Origin: Spirochaetaceae bacterium | Lineage (GTDB): Bacteria; Spirochaetota; Spirochaetia; DSM-2461 | Assembly: GCA_016744925.1 (NCBI GenBank) | Contig: JADGDJ010000012.1 | Span: 1 to 42,953 of the forward strand | DNA length: 42,953 nt | Direction of reading: 5' to 3' | Shown: positions 15,147-22,744 of the stretch, one piece after another | How positions within the stretch are numbered: position 1 is the stretch's first letter | Layout: each line of letters begins with the position of its first letter | Made by a program: the position numbers and the translations under genes | The notes under the pieces: model-generated | Database searches by the model: none | The model's input: only the letters and a program-made list of their open reading frames with translations | What the model was told of the DNA's origin: nothing

Positions 15147-16154
15147 ATGATAGGATTTTTTAAAGCTTCACCAAATCAGTTTATAATTAAATACACAAAG
15201 GGAAAGGTTACCCGCAAGGGAAAAGGGATCTCTTTCTTTTACCACAAACCCACAACGACTATTACGTTGATCCCTATGGAAAGTGCGGAAGTTTCCTTTA
15301 TATTCAGTGAGCTAACCAGAGATTTCCAGGACCTTGCCATACAGGGGCAGATAACATACCGCATAGCCGATCCCGAGCGTATATCTGAGCTGATCGATTT
15401 TACACACAATGGTAAAAAATTTACAGGAGAGGACTACAAAAAGCTTCCTTCGCGAATTCTCAATATACTTCAGGAAGAGATTAAGCGTGCCGTTGAGGTC
15501 AAAACACTCAGAGAAGTACTGACTGAATCTTCCGAAGTGAACGCCAGTGTACTGCCCATGATTCAGGAGAATTTAGAAATAAATGCTCTGGGAATATCCA
15601 TAATGGGTTTGCGAATTACCTCTTTAAAACCAACTCCCGAAACTTCACGGGCTCTGGAAGCGGAGATGCGTGAGATTGTTTTGCAGGAAGCCGACGAGGC
15701 CATATACCGCAGACGCAACGCCGCCATAGAACAGGAGAGAACCATTCAGGAGAATCAGTTAAATACAGATATTGCCGTGGAGGAAAAAAAAAGGCAGATT
15801 CTCGAAAAGCAGTTGATAAGCGAACGGGAGGAACTGGAAGCCAGAGCAGAAATGGATCGGCTCAATATGGAGCAGAAGCTCCAGAGCGAAAGGCTCAATA
15901 CAGAGCTGGTCAAACTGAAGACAGAAAACTCCCGGAAAGAGGCAGAGACGGAAGGGTATAAAATAGCTGAGGTGATGAAGGGCTACAATGTGCTCGATGC
16001 AGATATTCTCGAAGCCATGAAATACTCGGGCATGACCCCTCCCCAGCTGCTGGCAGACGGATTCAGGCAGTTGGCAATGCAGAGTGGTAAAATATCGAAC
16101 CTTACTATATCACCGGACATGTTTGCCGAAATGGTTAAAGCGGGACAGCAATGA
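15147..16154 (+). CDS. SPFH/band-7 (flotillin-like) domain protein
   Basis: 335 residues. An SPFH/band-7 domain covers about residues 20-185 (FQDLAIQGQITYRIADPERI, IMGLRITSLKPTPET), followed by a long Glu/Arg/Lys-rich coiled coil (about 190-285) and a short C-terminal region ending SPDMFAEMVKAGQQ. No N-terminal membrane segment is seen, unlike classical stomatins, so attachment would be peripheral. SPFH proteins assemble into large rings or scaffolds on membranes and recruit partners. GGAGAG lies just before the ATG, 12 bp after nrtR. The stop overlaps the next start by 4 bp. Confidence 0.88.
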   Translation: MIGFFKASPNQFIIKYTKGKVTRKGKGISFFYHKPTTTITLIPMESAEVSFIFSELTRDFQDLAIQGQITYRIADPERISELIDFTHNGKKFTGEDYKKLPSRILNILQEEIKRAVEVKTLREVLTESSEVNASVLPMIQENLEINALGISIMGLRITSLKPTPETSRALEAEMREIVLQEADEAIYRRRNAAIEQERTIQENQLNTDIAVEEKKRQILEKQLISEREELEARAEMDRLNMEQKLQSERLNTELVKLKTENSRKEAETEGYKIAEVMKGYNVLDADILEAMKYSGMTPPQLLADGFRQLAMQSGKISNLTISPDMFAEMVKAGQQ

Positions 16155-17086
16155 AAATAAAACGGCTTTTACTGGTCGTTCGAGAAACCAGGCTTGAAGA
16201 GTTGACCCGACGGTACAATACAATTCAACAGGCCCGGTTTTACATTGAACACCTGGGCGAAGATTTCTCAGATTATCTGAAGGAACACGATCTCTATAAA
16301 AAAGCTCTGGTGAAAACTCAGGATTTCCTTGAGACCTTCAGCAGAGTTGTCATCCTCGATAGGAACTTTGTCAGTCGTTTTGTTTTTGAACCCGACGATC
16401 TCGTCTATGTTCTGGGACAGGATGGGCTGGTGGCAAATACATTGAAGTACCTCGATTCTCAACCTGTAGCGGGGATCAATCCCGATCCCCACCGCTATGC
16501 CGGAGCGCTTCTCCCTTTCAATCTGAACAATCTAAATCTGCTCGATCCCCGGGGAATGAAAGAAAAACTACTCGTGAAAGATGTCACTCTTGGTCAGGTC
16601 AGCCTGAAAGACGGGCAGACTCTCTTTGCCGTCAATGACTTTTTCATCGGTCAGCAAACCCATGTGTCGAGCCGTTATGAGATTCGCTTCGGCAATCGGG
16701 TTGAGAGACAATCTTCCAGCGGCATAATAATCTCCACAGGACTGGGTTCTACAGGCTGGCTGAAAAGTGTCGTAACAGGAGCCAGCCACCTCATGCGCGG
16801 GGTGAGTGATTCAAAGGAGATCCCCCTTCTCGATGGTATGCCTCTGCCCTGGGATAATGAAGAACTGATCTTTGCAGTTCGCGAGCCCTATGAAAGCGCC
16901 GTAACGGGTACGGATATAATCTTCGGGAAAATCAATAATAAACAGCCTCTTGAGATCGCCTCATTTATGCCTGAAAGAGGTGTCATATTCAGCGATGGTG
17001 TTGAAAGTGATTTTTTGAGCTTCAATGCGGGGATGGTGGCAAAAATCTCTGTCGCTGAAAAAAAAGGACATCTGGTTTCTATTTAA
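16151..17086 (+). CDS. divergent NAD-kinase-family protein
   Basis: 311 residues with the NAD-kinase fold signatures in order: VYVLGQDGLVANT (86-97) where NAD kinases have GGDGT, then AVNDFFIG (160-167) for the substrate-binding Asn-Asp/Glu strand, and SSGIIISTGLGSTGW (189-203) for the DG...STPTGSTAY loop. The core GGDGT is changed to GQDGL, while its Asp is kept, so activity cannot be assumed. The first ~80 residues, helical, are unlike typical NAD kinases. ATGA overlap with the SPFH gene implies coupled translation. It could phosphorylate NAD or a related nucleotide, or only bind it. Confidence 0.75.
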   Translation: MKIKRLLLVVRETRLEELTRRYNTIQQARFYIEHLGEDFSDYLKEHDLYKKALVKTQDFLETFSRVVILDRNFVSRFVFEPDDLVYVLGQDGLVANTLKYLDSQPVAGINPDPHRYAGALLPFNLNNLNLLDPRGMKEKLLVKDVTLGQVSLKDGQTLFAVNDFFIGQQTHVSSRYEIRFGNRVERQSSSGIIISTGLGSTGWLKSVVTGASHLMRGVSDSKEIPLLDGMPLPWDNEELIFAVREPYESAVTGTDIIFGKINNKQPLEIASFMPERGVIFSDGVESDFLSFNAGMVAKISVAEKKGHLVSI

Positions 17087-17108
17087 AATCAGACATATAA
17101 TATGCGTT

Positions 17109-18629
17109 ATGTATTTATTAATTCCCGGAAGACACCACATCATCACACGATTTCAAGCTCAGTATCTCTTTCGCCTGGTTCAGTCAGAATTGAAACACGA
17201 CCGAGATATCAACGAAAAGCCGCTCAGAAATGAAGCTGTAGAGAGTATTATTTTTGCTGTGACCAGCGCCAACCATCAGAAGACCCGGAGAAATCCCCTG
17301 AATTATACTCAGCGGGCACTGGCCATTCATATGCTCAATAGAGAATTATCTATTCCCGTTTACAGCTTTCCCGTAAATGATACGGGAAATAGAGATGATT
17401 TTGCAGCCCATACAATAAAAACCATTATTCACAGCAGCGACGATGCACTGCATCTGACTCCCGAGAATACAGTAGTTATATGCTCTACACCGGTCTATAA
17501 AATGTATGAGAAGCTCGGTTTTACAATTTTCGGCGCCGAATCACCTGAAGGAGATCTTGAACAGACTATAACTCCCCCGCCCTGGAATATAGTGGAAGCC
17601 ATAGCCGCTTCAGAAGATTGGCAGAGCGATCCCTTTGTTTTATCTCACATCTACCCCGGTTCATTGGAAATCCTCAAACAGTATAACCTGGGGAAGACAA
17701 TCAGATTTGTTTTTAACGACCCCATTGTAGGCGATGACGGGGATCTGACTGAAACAAGAGATTACTCCTCCTATGTCCGTCAGATGGATGAAATTGCCGA
17801 ACTGAAGTGGAATGATGTGAAGAAATTTGTCAAACCGGGATTGATCGGCGATATAGGCTGTAGCGCCGGTTCATGGTTGAAACTGGCATCGGAAGAAGCG
17901 GAACTGGGAGAGTCGGATTTTTATGGTGTTGAAGTGGCCAGACAGCTTTTCCAGACCTGTGAACAGAGAAAGAGCAATGGCGAGTTTGCCACACCCAACA
18001 TATGGTTCAGCCAGAAGAATGCTGTGACAGACCTAGTATTTCAACCTGGCAGTATGAATACTATTCACAGCAGTTCTCTCACCCATGAAATTGAGAGCTA
18101 TGGCAGCCGCGAAGAGCTTTTGACCTTTATTTCCAACCGCTATAGAGAACTCCAACCCGGTGGTGTATGGATCAACCGCGATGTGATCGGACCGGAAAAT
18201 AAAGATGAAATGTGCCGATTGCTCCTGGAAGATAAGGGAGAGACATCGACTTTATCTCTTTTCTACCGGTTTGCCAAGGATTTCAGAGCCGCTGAAGGCT
18301 ACAGCGTCCCTTATGATGAGATTCAAATTGATGGAAAACTCTATTTTGAACTGAAAATGGAAGATGCTGCGGAATTTCTGCTGACAAAGGACTACACCGA
18401 TAACTGGGAAAGCGAAATGCATGAGCGATTCTGTTTCTGGTCCCTGACCGACTGGAAAAAAGCCCTTAGTGATGCGGGATTCGAAATACACCCCGACAGT
18501 GGCGCCTTTTCCAACCCCTGGATTTTGAAAAACAGATTTATGGGCAAAGCTGAAATATTCTCACTGGATATGCAGAGAATGGACTATCCTGTGACAAACG
18601 GGATTATGGTCGGGATGAAAAAAGAATAA
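17109..18629 (+). CDS. fusion of an NMN-adenylyltransferase-like domain and a SAM-dependent methyltransferase
   Basis: 506 residues from ATG 17109 (the frame is open further upstream into the previous gene). The N-terminus (about 1-165) resembles nucleotidylyltransferases of the NMNAT type: IPGRHHIITRFQAQYL, where the family has GRFQPFHxGH, and VTSANHQKTRRNPLNYTQRA, where it has GSAQxSHTxxNPFTxGER. The middle and C-terminal part (about 220-506) is a class I methyltransferase with motif I LIGDIGCSAGSW (245-256) and SSSLTHEIESYG further on. The HxGH motif is altered (HHII), so adenylyl transfer is uncertain. The gene is 22 bp after the NAD-kinase-like gene, the last of the nrtR operon. The nucleotidyltransferase assignment is less certain than the methyltransferase. 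Confidence 0.7.
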   Translation: MYLLIPGRHHIITRFQAQYLFRLVQSELKHDRDINEKPLRNEAVESIIFAVTSANHQKTRRNPLNYTQRALAIHMLNRELSIPVYSFPVNDTGNRDDFAAHTIKTIIHSSDDALHLTPENTVVICSTPVYKMYEKLGFTIFGAESPEGDLEQTITPPPWNIVEAIAASEDWQSDPFVLSHIYPGSLEILKQYNLGKTIRFVFNDPIVGDDGDLTETRDYSSYVRQMDEIAELKWNDVKKFVKPGLIGDIGCSAGSWLKLASEEAELGESDFYGVEVARQLFQTCEQRKSNGEFATPNIWFSQKNAVTDLVFQPGSMNTIHSSSLTHEIESYGSREELLTFISNRYRELQPGGVWINRDVIGPENKDEMCRLLLEDKGETSTLSLFYRFAKDFRAAEGYSVPYDEIQIDGKLYFELKMEDAAEFLLTKDYTDNWESEMHERFCFWSLTDWKKALSDAGFEIHPDSGAFSNPWILKNRFMGKAEIFSLDMQRMDYPVTNGIMVGMKKE

Positions 18630-18648
18630 ATCCCATTTTCATTTATTC
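18624..18648. terminator. AT-rich hairpin between convergent genes
   Basis: GAATAAAT/ATTTATTC, 8-bp perfect stem with a 9-nt loop, spanning the stop codons of both converging genes. Weak because it is all A-T apart from one pair, but placed where a bidirectional terminator is expected. Confidence 0.35.
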
Positions 18649-19326
18649 AAATATTATTTTATCTTCCAAGAAATTGTATATGATGAACTTATCATCGACA
18701 AAGGTGAGATAGACAAGTTTCTCATCGAGAAGTGTATATGCTTTCAGATCCCCGAAAATTTTAGCTAAATTATCTCCATCGGGATCGGAAACATAAAAAC
18801 TCCAATGGTCGTCCATATCTAACCTATCATTGTCGTTGGTATCTTCTTCAATCACGAAATATATACTTTTCATCAGATCCTTATCATTTTTAGAGCTGAT
18901 TCCTGCAATTTGATAATGAGGGATATATAAATTTTGTTTTAAGAGCTCCCGAACTTGACCTGTATCCATATTCAAAAATCTTAAATTAACCAATCCTCCA
19001 TTTGTTCCACCTCCACTATAATAACTACCGGAGAAACCAACACTGCTATTAAAACCAGGATCAATGACAGCAGGAGATAAAACTTTTAAAATTATAATAT
19101 TGTCACTTATGCCATAAGGTTTAATAATATCACCAACACTTTCGCCGTTGACATCATTTCCCGTCTTTTCATCCGATTCACTTAATACTTCAACTCCTGC
19201 TGGTTTGTCAAAGATTTTACTGACTTTATCAAAAATGTAAAAAGTTGAGATCATAAGTAAAATGACAAGAAGAATAATCCCGTTTACTGTCCATATTATT
19301 TTAAAGAAATTAAGTTTAGCTTTCAT
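18643..19326 (-). CDS. unknown membrane-anchored protein
   Basis: 227 residues. One membrane helix at about 10-32 (IIWTVNGIILLVILLMISTF) with a short basic N-terminus before it, so the rest should be outside the cytoplasm. The exposed part is acidic and contains a Gly/Ser-rich stretch (SGSYYSGGGTNGGLVNLRF) and several short, regular strands with Asp-rich turns (DTNDNDRLDMDDHW) that look like a beta-propeller or repeat protein. Family not recognised. It follows the DUF2007-like gene by three bases, so the two are co-transcribed. Confidence 0.7.
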   Translation of the reverse strand: MKAKLNFFKIIWTVNGIILLVILLMISTFYIFDKVSKIFDKPAGVEVLSESDEKTGNDVNGESVGDIIKPYGISDNIIILKVLSPAVIDPGFNSSVGFSGSYYSGGGTNGGLVNLRFLNMDTGQVRELLKQNLYIPHYQIAGISSKNDKDLMKSIYFVIEEDTNDNDRLDMDDHWSFYVSDPDGDNLAKIFGDLKAYTLLDEKLVYLTFVDDKFIIYNFLEDKIIFE

Positions 19327-19329
19327 ATT

Positions 19330-19827
19330 TTATTCACCTTCTCCAATGATTTCGGGCAGAGTCCGGCTTCTTCCCGAAGGAACAACAACAGAACCGAGAG
19401 CCATCTCCGCTATATTTCTGACAACTCCCCTTTTCTCCGTTTTCTCAGAAGCTATAATTTTTGCGATATATTCTTTTGTTATTTCAAGAGCTTTCTCTCT
19501 GTCTTCCCGGCAGATATAGAGTATTGTATCAGTGTGTCCATAAATGGTTAGATTGGGATACAAGCTGTTCATTTTATTAAAGTTCACCATGCTTATAATG
19601 CCATCAGAATCCAGTAGAGACCGGAGAACAATTAAATCAGAGGGATTGAAAGTTCTCAGAAAGGGGATAATTTCTCTTTTGTTGAGATTATCAAAAAAAT
19701 AATCATCGAGATTTCCGGGATTTTCCGGTTCAACTTTCTTTTTGTCTGTTCGTTCCTGATTTTTCCGTATCAGGCCGAATATCAAGACAAAGAGTACGAG
19801 AATGAGTATTCTAAAATCAAATGTCAT
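19330..19827 (-). CDS. membrane-anchored DUF2007-like protein
   Basis: 165 residues from ATG 19827, chosen because GGAG stands at the right distance (a 6-residue longer start at 19845 lacks one). An N-terminal hydrophobic helix (FRILILVLFVLIFGL) is followed by a charged linker and a DUF2007-like domain (about 60-130): FNPSDLIVLRSLLDSDGI, then GHTDTILYICREDREKALEI. This small alpha-beta domain is annotated as putative signal-transducing and is related to PII-like folds; its role is unknown. It sits upstream of the unknown membrane protein in a likely four-gene minus-strand operon that begins at 21338. Confidence 0.7.
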   Translation of the reverse strand: MTFDFRILILVLFVLIFGLIRKNQERTDKKKVEPENPGNLDDYFFDNLNKREIIPFLRTFNPSDLIVLRSLLDSDGIISMVNFNKMNSLYPNLTIYGHTDTILYICREDREKALEITKEYIAKIIASEKTEKRGVVRNIAEMALGSVVVPSGRSRTLPEIIGEGE

Positions 19828-19881
19828 TTTAGACTCCAGAGACAAGTATAGAATTATTCTATGGCAATACTATCATATCTT

Positions 19882-20616
19882 TTAATCAACCATTCGTTTT
19901 TTTCGACCGGCATAGACAGCACCTTCTGAAATTCCACCGGTGATGGGATTATCAAACTGTATATGGTGGGAATCGACATTGGCAAAAATACGCTTAAGAT
20001 GTTCTGTAAATGTCTTTTCCGGTGCCCCATCAGCCCATAGAGCAAAGACACCCTCTGCTTTCAAATGGGCAGACAGCTCATTTAAACCATCCTCTGTATA
20101 AAAATGTTTGTTGGTCTGATGCAGAACATGAGAGGGAGTGTGATCAATATCCAGCAGTATGGCATCGTATTTTTTTGTGGGATCAGTAGGATCAAAACTT
20201 TTGGAGATATCCCTAGCAAGGGCAAAAAAATCACCATTGATTAAACGGCAGCGTGAATCATCTGTTAAAACCTCTCCCATAGGCACCTGATGATTTTGAT
20301 GCCAACCCATTACAGCCTCGAGATACTCGACAACAATAAGAGATTTAACCCGTTCATCCTCAAGCGCTGCAACAGCTGTGTAACCGAGCCCCAGACCACC
20401 GACAACGACATCGATGTTCTCTTTATCCACTAAACTGAGACCGATTTTGGAAAGTTGAGATTCAGACTCATGGAAAAGACTGGTCATGAGAAAATGTTCT
20501 CCCAGTTTCACCTCGAACACATCGAGACCACCGAGCTGGAGTATTTTGCGGCGTCGCAGCATCAGGTCTCCAATAGGAGTCTGCTGGAAGTCCAATTCTT
20601 CATAGTTTAAACTCAT
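19882..20616 (-). CDS. spermidine-synthase-like protein
   Basis: 244 residues with the spermidine synthase/SAM-methyltransferase Rossmann core: IDVVVGGLGLGYTAVAAL (glycine-rich nucleotide loop), VKSLIVVEYLEAVMGW (acidic residue for the ribose), CRLINGDFFAL, and YDAILLDIDHTPSH. True spermidine synthases have a paired Asp motif for the diamine; here the pattern DIDHTP is present but the specificity is not clear. It starts five bases after the RluA gene, so the two are co-transcribed. The product may be an aminopropyltransferase or an unrelated methyltransferase. Confidence 0.8.
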   Translation of the reverse strand: MSLNYEELDFQQTPIGDLMLRRRKILQLGGLDVFEVKLGEHFLMTSLFHESESQLSKIGLSLVDKENIDVVVGGLGLGYTAVAALEDERVKSLIVVEYLEAVMGWHQNHQVPMGEVLTDDSRCRLINGDFFALARDISKSFDPTDPTKKYDAILLDIDHTPSHVLHQTNKHFYTEDGLNELSAHLKAEGVFALWADGAPEKTFTEHLKRIFANVDSHHIQFDNPITGGISEGAVYAGRKKRMVD

Positions 20617-20621
20617 AAACG

Positions 20622-21338
20622 CTACTTTCGGTTTACTTGTGATTTAAAATAAGCCGGAACGGGAGATTCAAATGTCATTTTTTCTTTGGTAAAAGGATGA
20701 ATTACTGACATATAGGCCGCGTGCAGTGTCAATCTTTTAATGTCTGTGTCTTTCTCTTTATCACCATAGACCCTATCGCCGGCAACAGGATGACCTTTCT
20801 CTGCGAAATGAACGCGAATCTGGTTTTTTCGGCCTGTGAGAAGTTCGATTGATAAAAGACTGAATTTTGATGATTCCCGGATCACTTTATAACGGGTTTT
20901 TGCCAGTTTTCCCTTTTCAGGATTATTCACGGAATAAACTCTGTGGATGCTGTTTTCTGCAAGATAGCTAGTGATCAGTCCCTCTTTTTCTTCTAAAATA
21001 CCATGAACTACTGCAAAGTATTTTTTTTCAAATTGTTCCCATTCGCTTTGGAGATAGAGCTTTGCCTGTTCAGTCTTTGCGAATATAAGAACTCCCGAAG
21101 TATCCCTGTCGAGACGATGAACAATATAGACCCGACTCTTGGATTTTGAGTTCCCTTTTTTCACATACTCGTTTAACAGGTAATGAGCTGTATTCTCTTT
21201 CACCTTATCAGTACTGACAGAAAGCAGACCGCTTCTTTTATCCACGACTAGAATATAGTGATCCTCATAAAGAACATTGAGCCCCTTGGGCTGAAATCTT
21301 TTGGGAGGCATTTTGAATTTTTTTTGTTGATTATGCAT
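20622..21338 (-). CDS. RluA-family pseudouridine synthase
   Basis: 238 residues. The catalytic motif HRLDRDTSG (74-82), with the nucleophilic Asp77, and KRSGLLSVS near the N-terminus and GRKNQIRVH near residue 165 mark a RluA/RsuA-class enzyme that isomerises uridine in rRNA or tRNA. No S4 domain is seen. The N-terminal ~20 residues are basic (MHNQQKKFKMPPKRF). The exact RNA target cannot be told. It is the first gene after a terminator and probably leads a minus-strand operon with the spermidine-synthase-like gene. Confidence 0.92.
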   Translation of the reverse strand: MHNQQKKFKMPPKRFQPKGLNVLYEDHYILVVDKRSGLLSVSTDKVKENTAHYLLNEYVKKGNSKSKSRVYIVHRLDRDTSGVLIFAKTEQAKLYLQSEWEQFEKKYFAVVHGILEEKEGLITSYLAENSIHRVYSVNNPEKGKLAKTRYKVIRESSKFSLLSIELLTGRKNQIRVHFAEKGHPVAGDRVYGDKEKDTDIKRLTLHAAYMSVIHPFTKEKMTFESPVPAYFKSQVNRK

Positions 21339-21366
21339 AATGTAGGGACTGTATCATATAAAAAAT

Positions 21367-21390
21367 ATCCCCGCTAGAGGCAGCGGGGAT
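21367..21390 (-). terminator. rho-independent terminator
   Basis: ATCCCCGCT/AGCGGGGAT, 9-bp stem with a 6-nt loop, followed on the minus strand by ATTTTTTATA. It ends the transcript of the YgjP-like gene at 21455-21946. Confidence 0.8.
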
Positions 21391-21454
21391 GATATTTGTG
21401 GCAGCAGTATCGCTGATAATTATGTTCACATTATAAATGCGCTAATCTTATTGC

Positions 21455-21946
21455 TTAAAGCCCCTGGCTGATCAGAAAAAGTCTCAAATCCAGCTCGTGT
21501 TGAGTGTAATCTTCATCTATGAGATGGCAGAGTCTATAGAAACTTCTCGTATGGCTTCTCTCTTTGATATGAACCAGCTCGTGGACTACCACCATAAGGA
21601 ATAGTTCCGCCGGAGCATTTTTAAATATCGAAGAAATTCTCATAACATTTTTAATTTTATGGCCGTTATCAAAAAGAATTAGCTCGTTGTCCTTCAATCC
21701 CAGAGCATTGTAAATATTTTCATCGCCATCGTCGAAGACAACTTTGTGAATGGGAGGACTTTTTTTCATATATTTTTTTCTGAGATCCTGAGCATAGGTG
21801 AACAATGCCTTGTCCGTGAGTATTTTATGCTCTTCCGGATAGAGATCATGCAGATAGTCTTCAATTCCTCCGTCTTCAATAAGTGCATATATCTTTGGTT
21901 GTATCTTCTCCGGATATTCTTCTATAAATGATAAATCGCTTGTCAT
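21455..21946 (-). CDS. YgjP-like zinc metallopeptidase-type protein (copy 1)
   Basis: 163 residues. The metal-binding core is HELVHIKERSHTRSFYRL, the HExxH...H pattern of the YgjP/COG1451 family, with a Phe/Tyr following. The N-terminal half is helical with a Tyr/Lys-rich patch (YAQDLRKKYMKKSPPIHKVV). A clear paralogue lies at 34642-35178; both share the PPIHKV/APIHKV, YNALGL, FKxAPE, VVHELxHxKE and DLRLxLIS motifs. Family members are thought to be metal-dependent hydrolases of unknown substrate. It stands alone in its own transcript with a terminator behind. Confidence 0.8.
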   Translation of the reverse strand: MTSDLSFIEEYPEKIQPKIYALIEDGGIEDYLHDLYPEEHKILTDKALFTYAQDLRKKYMKKSPPIHKVVFDDGDENIYNALGLKDNELILFDNGHKIKNVMRISSIFKNAPAELFLMVVVHELVHIKERSHTRSFYRLCHLIDEDYTQHELDLRLFLISQGL

Positions 21947-22108
21947 AGTACCTTCTTTGTTGGCTGAATATAACAGTTTTTGGCTCTCCTATCTAGGAGC
22001 TGAGGAGCATCGGGACCATTATTACCGTAAATCATAAAATAGCTATATATGATTTACAATTGGTTCATATGTCTTTTCTAATATTAGAGATATCATATGG
22101 AGGACATT

Positions 22109-22594
22109 ATGAAAAAAATATTAGTTTTAGTTTCACTATTGAGTTTGAGTTCATTTCTTTTTGCCGGGAACTACGGAGCCACCGGGGCTCTGTCCCGGAA
22201 TGAGTATACTCTTGAAGAGATGCTCCACTATGCCATAGAAGATGAATATCTTGCTTTGGGAGAATACCAGAGCATCATGGAAAAATTTGATGTAACCAGA
22301 CCCTACAGCAACATTGCAGATTCGGAAAAAACACACATATCCTACCTGGAAGAACTCTACGAAGATTACGACAGAATAATTCCTGAAATTGATGCTCAAG
22401 GCCATATCTATATTCCGGCCAGCCTGAAAGAAGCTGCAGAAGTTGGTGTTCAGGCGGAAATAAATAATATAGCTATGTATGAAAAATTCCTTGAGCAGGA
22501 TCTTCCTGCTGACGTTCGTGCTGTATTTGAAGTCCTGATGAGGGGCTCGGAAAATCACCTGAGAGCATTTACGAGACAAGCCGGGAAATACTAA
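22109..22594 (+). CDS. secreted DUF2202 ferritin-like protein
   Basis: 161 residues from ATG 22109 (GGAGG upstream; ATG 22097 overlaps that site). A signal peptide (MKKILVLVSLLSLSSFLFAG) is followed by a DUF2202 domain: a four-helix, ferritin-like bundle with acidic helices (LEEMLHYAIEDEYLALGEY, ADSEKTHISYLEEL, GVQAEINNIAMYEKFL, SENHLRAF). Glu and His residues lie where a di-metal site could form (AIEDEY, SEKTH, SENH). Its location would be the periplasm or outside. Function unknown, possibly metal handling. It has its own terminator. Confidence 0.85.
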   Translation: MKKILVLVSLLSLSSFLFAGNYGATGALSRNEYTLEEMLHYAIEDEYLALGEYQSIMEKFDVTRPYSNIADSEKTHISYLEELYEDYDRIIPEIDAQGHIYIPASLKEAAEVGVQAEINNIAMYEKFLEQDLPADVRAVFEVLMRGSENHLRAFTRQAGKY

Positions 22595-22616
22595 AAATAA
22601 GAAACATATGACTCTT

Positions 22617-22660
22617 GGGAGAGATTAGCGATATTTGATCTCTCCCCTTTTTTCTTTTTA
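22617..22660 (+). terminator. rho-independent terminator
   Basis: GGGAGAGAT/ATCTCTCCC stem with a loop of 11-12 nt, followed by CTTTTTTCTTTTTAT. It ends the DUF2202 transcript. Confidence 0.85.
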
Positions 22661-22744
22661 TCAACACTTCCGGTAGATTCTGACACAAAACGGTAATTGT
22701 CCACAAGACTTGTATCCCACATAAAAACTTTCCATACTTAAATT

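Noticed and set aside
17025-17108. Longer start of the NMNAT-like/methyltransferase gene
   Set aside because: It overlaps the end of the NAD-kinase-like gene and adds a basic run; the family-like start IPGRHHI follows ATG 17109 directly.
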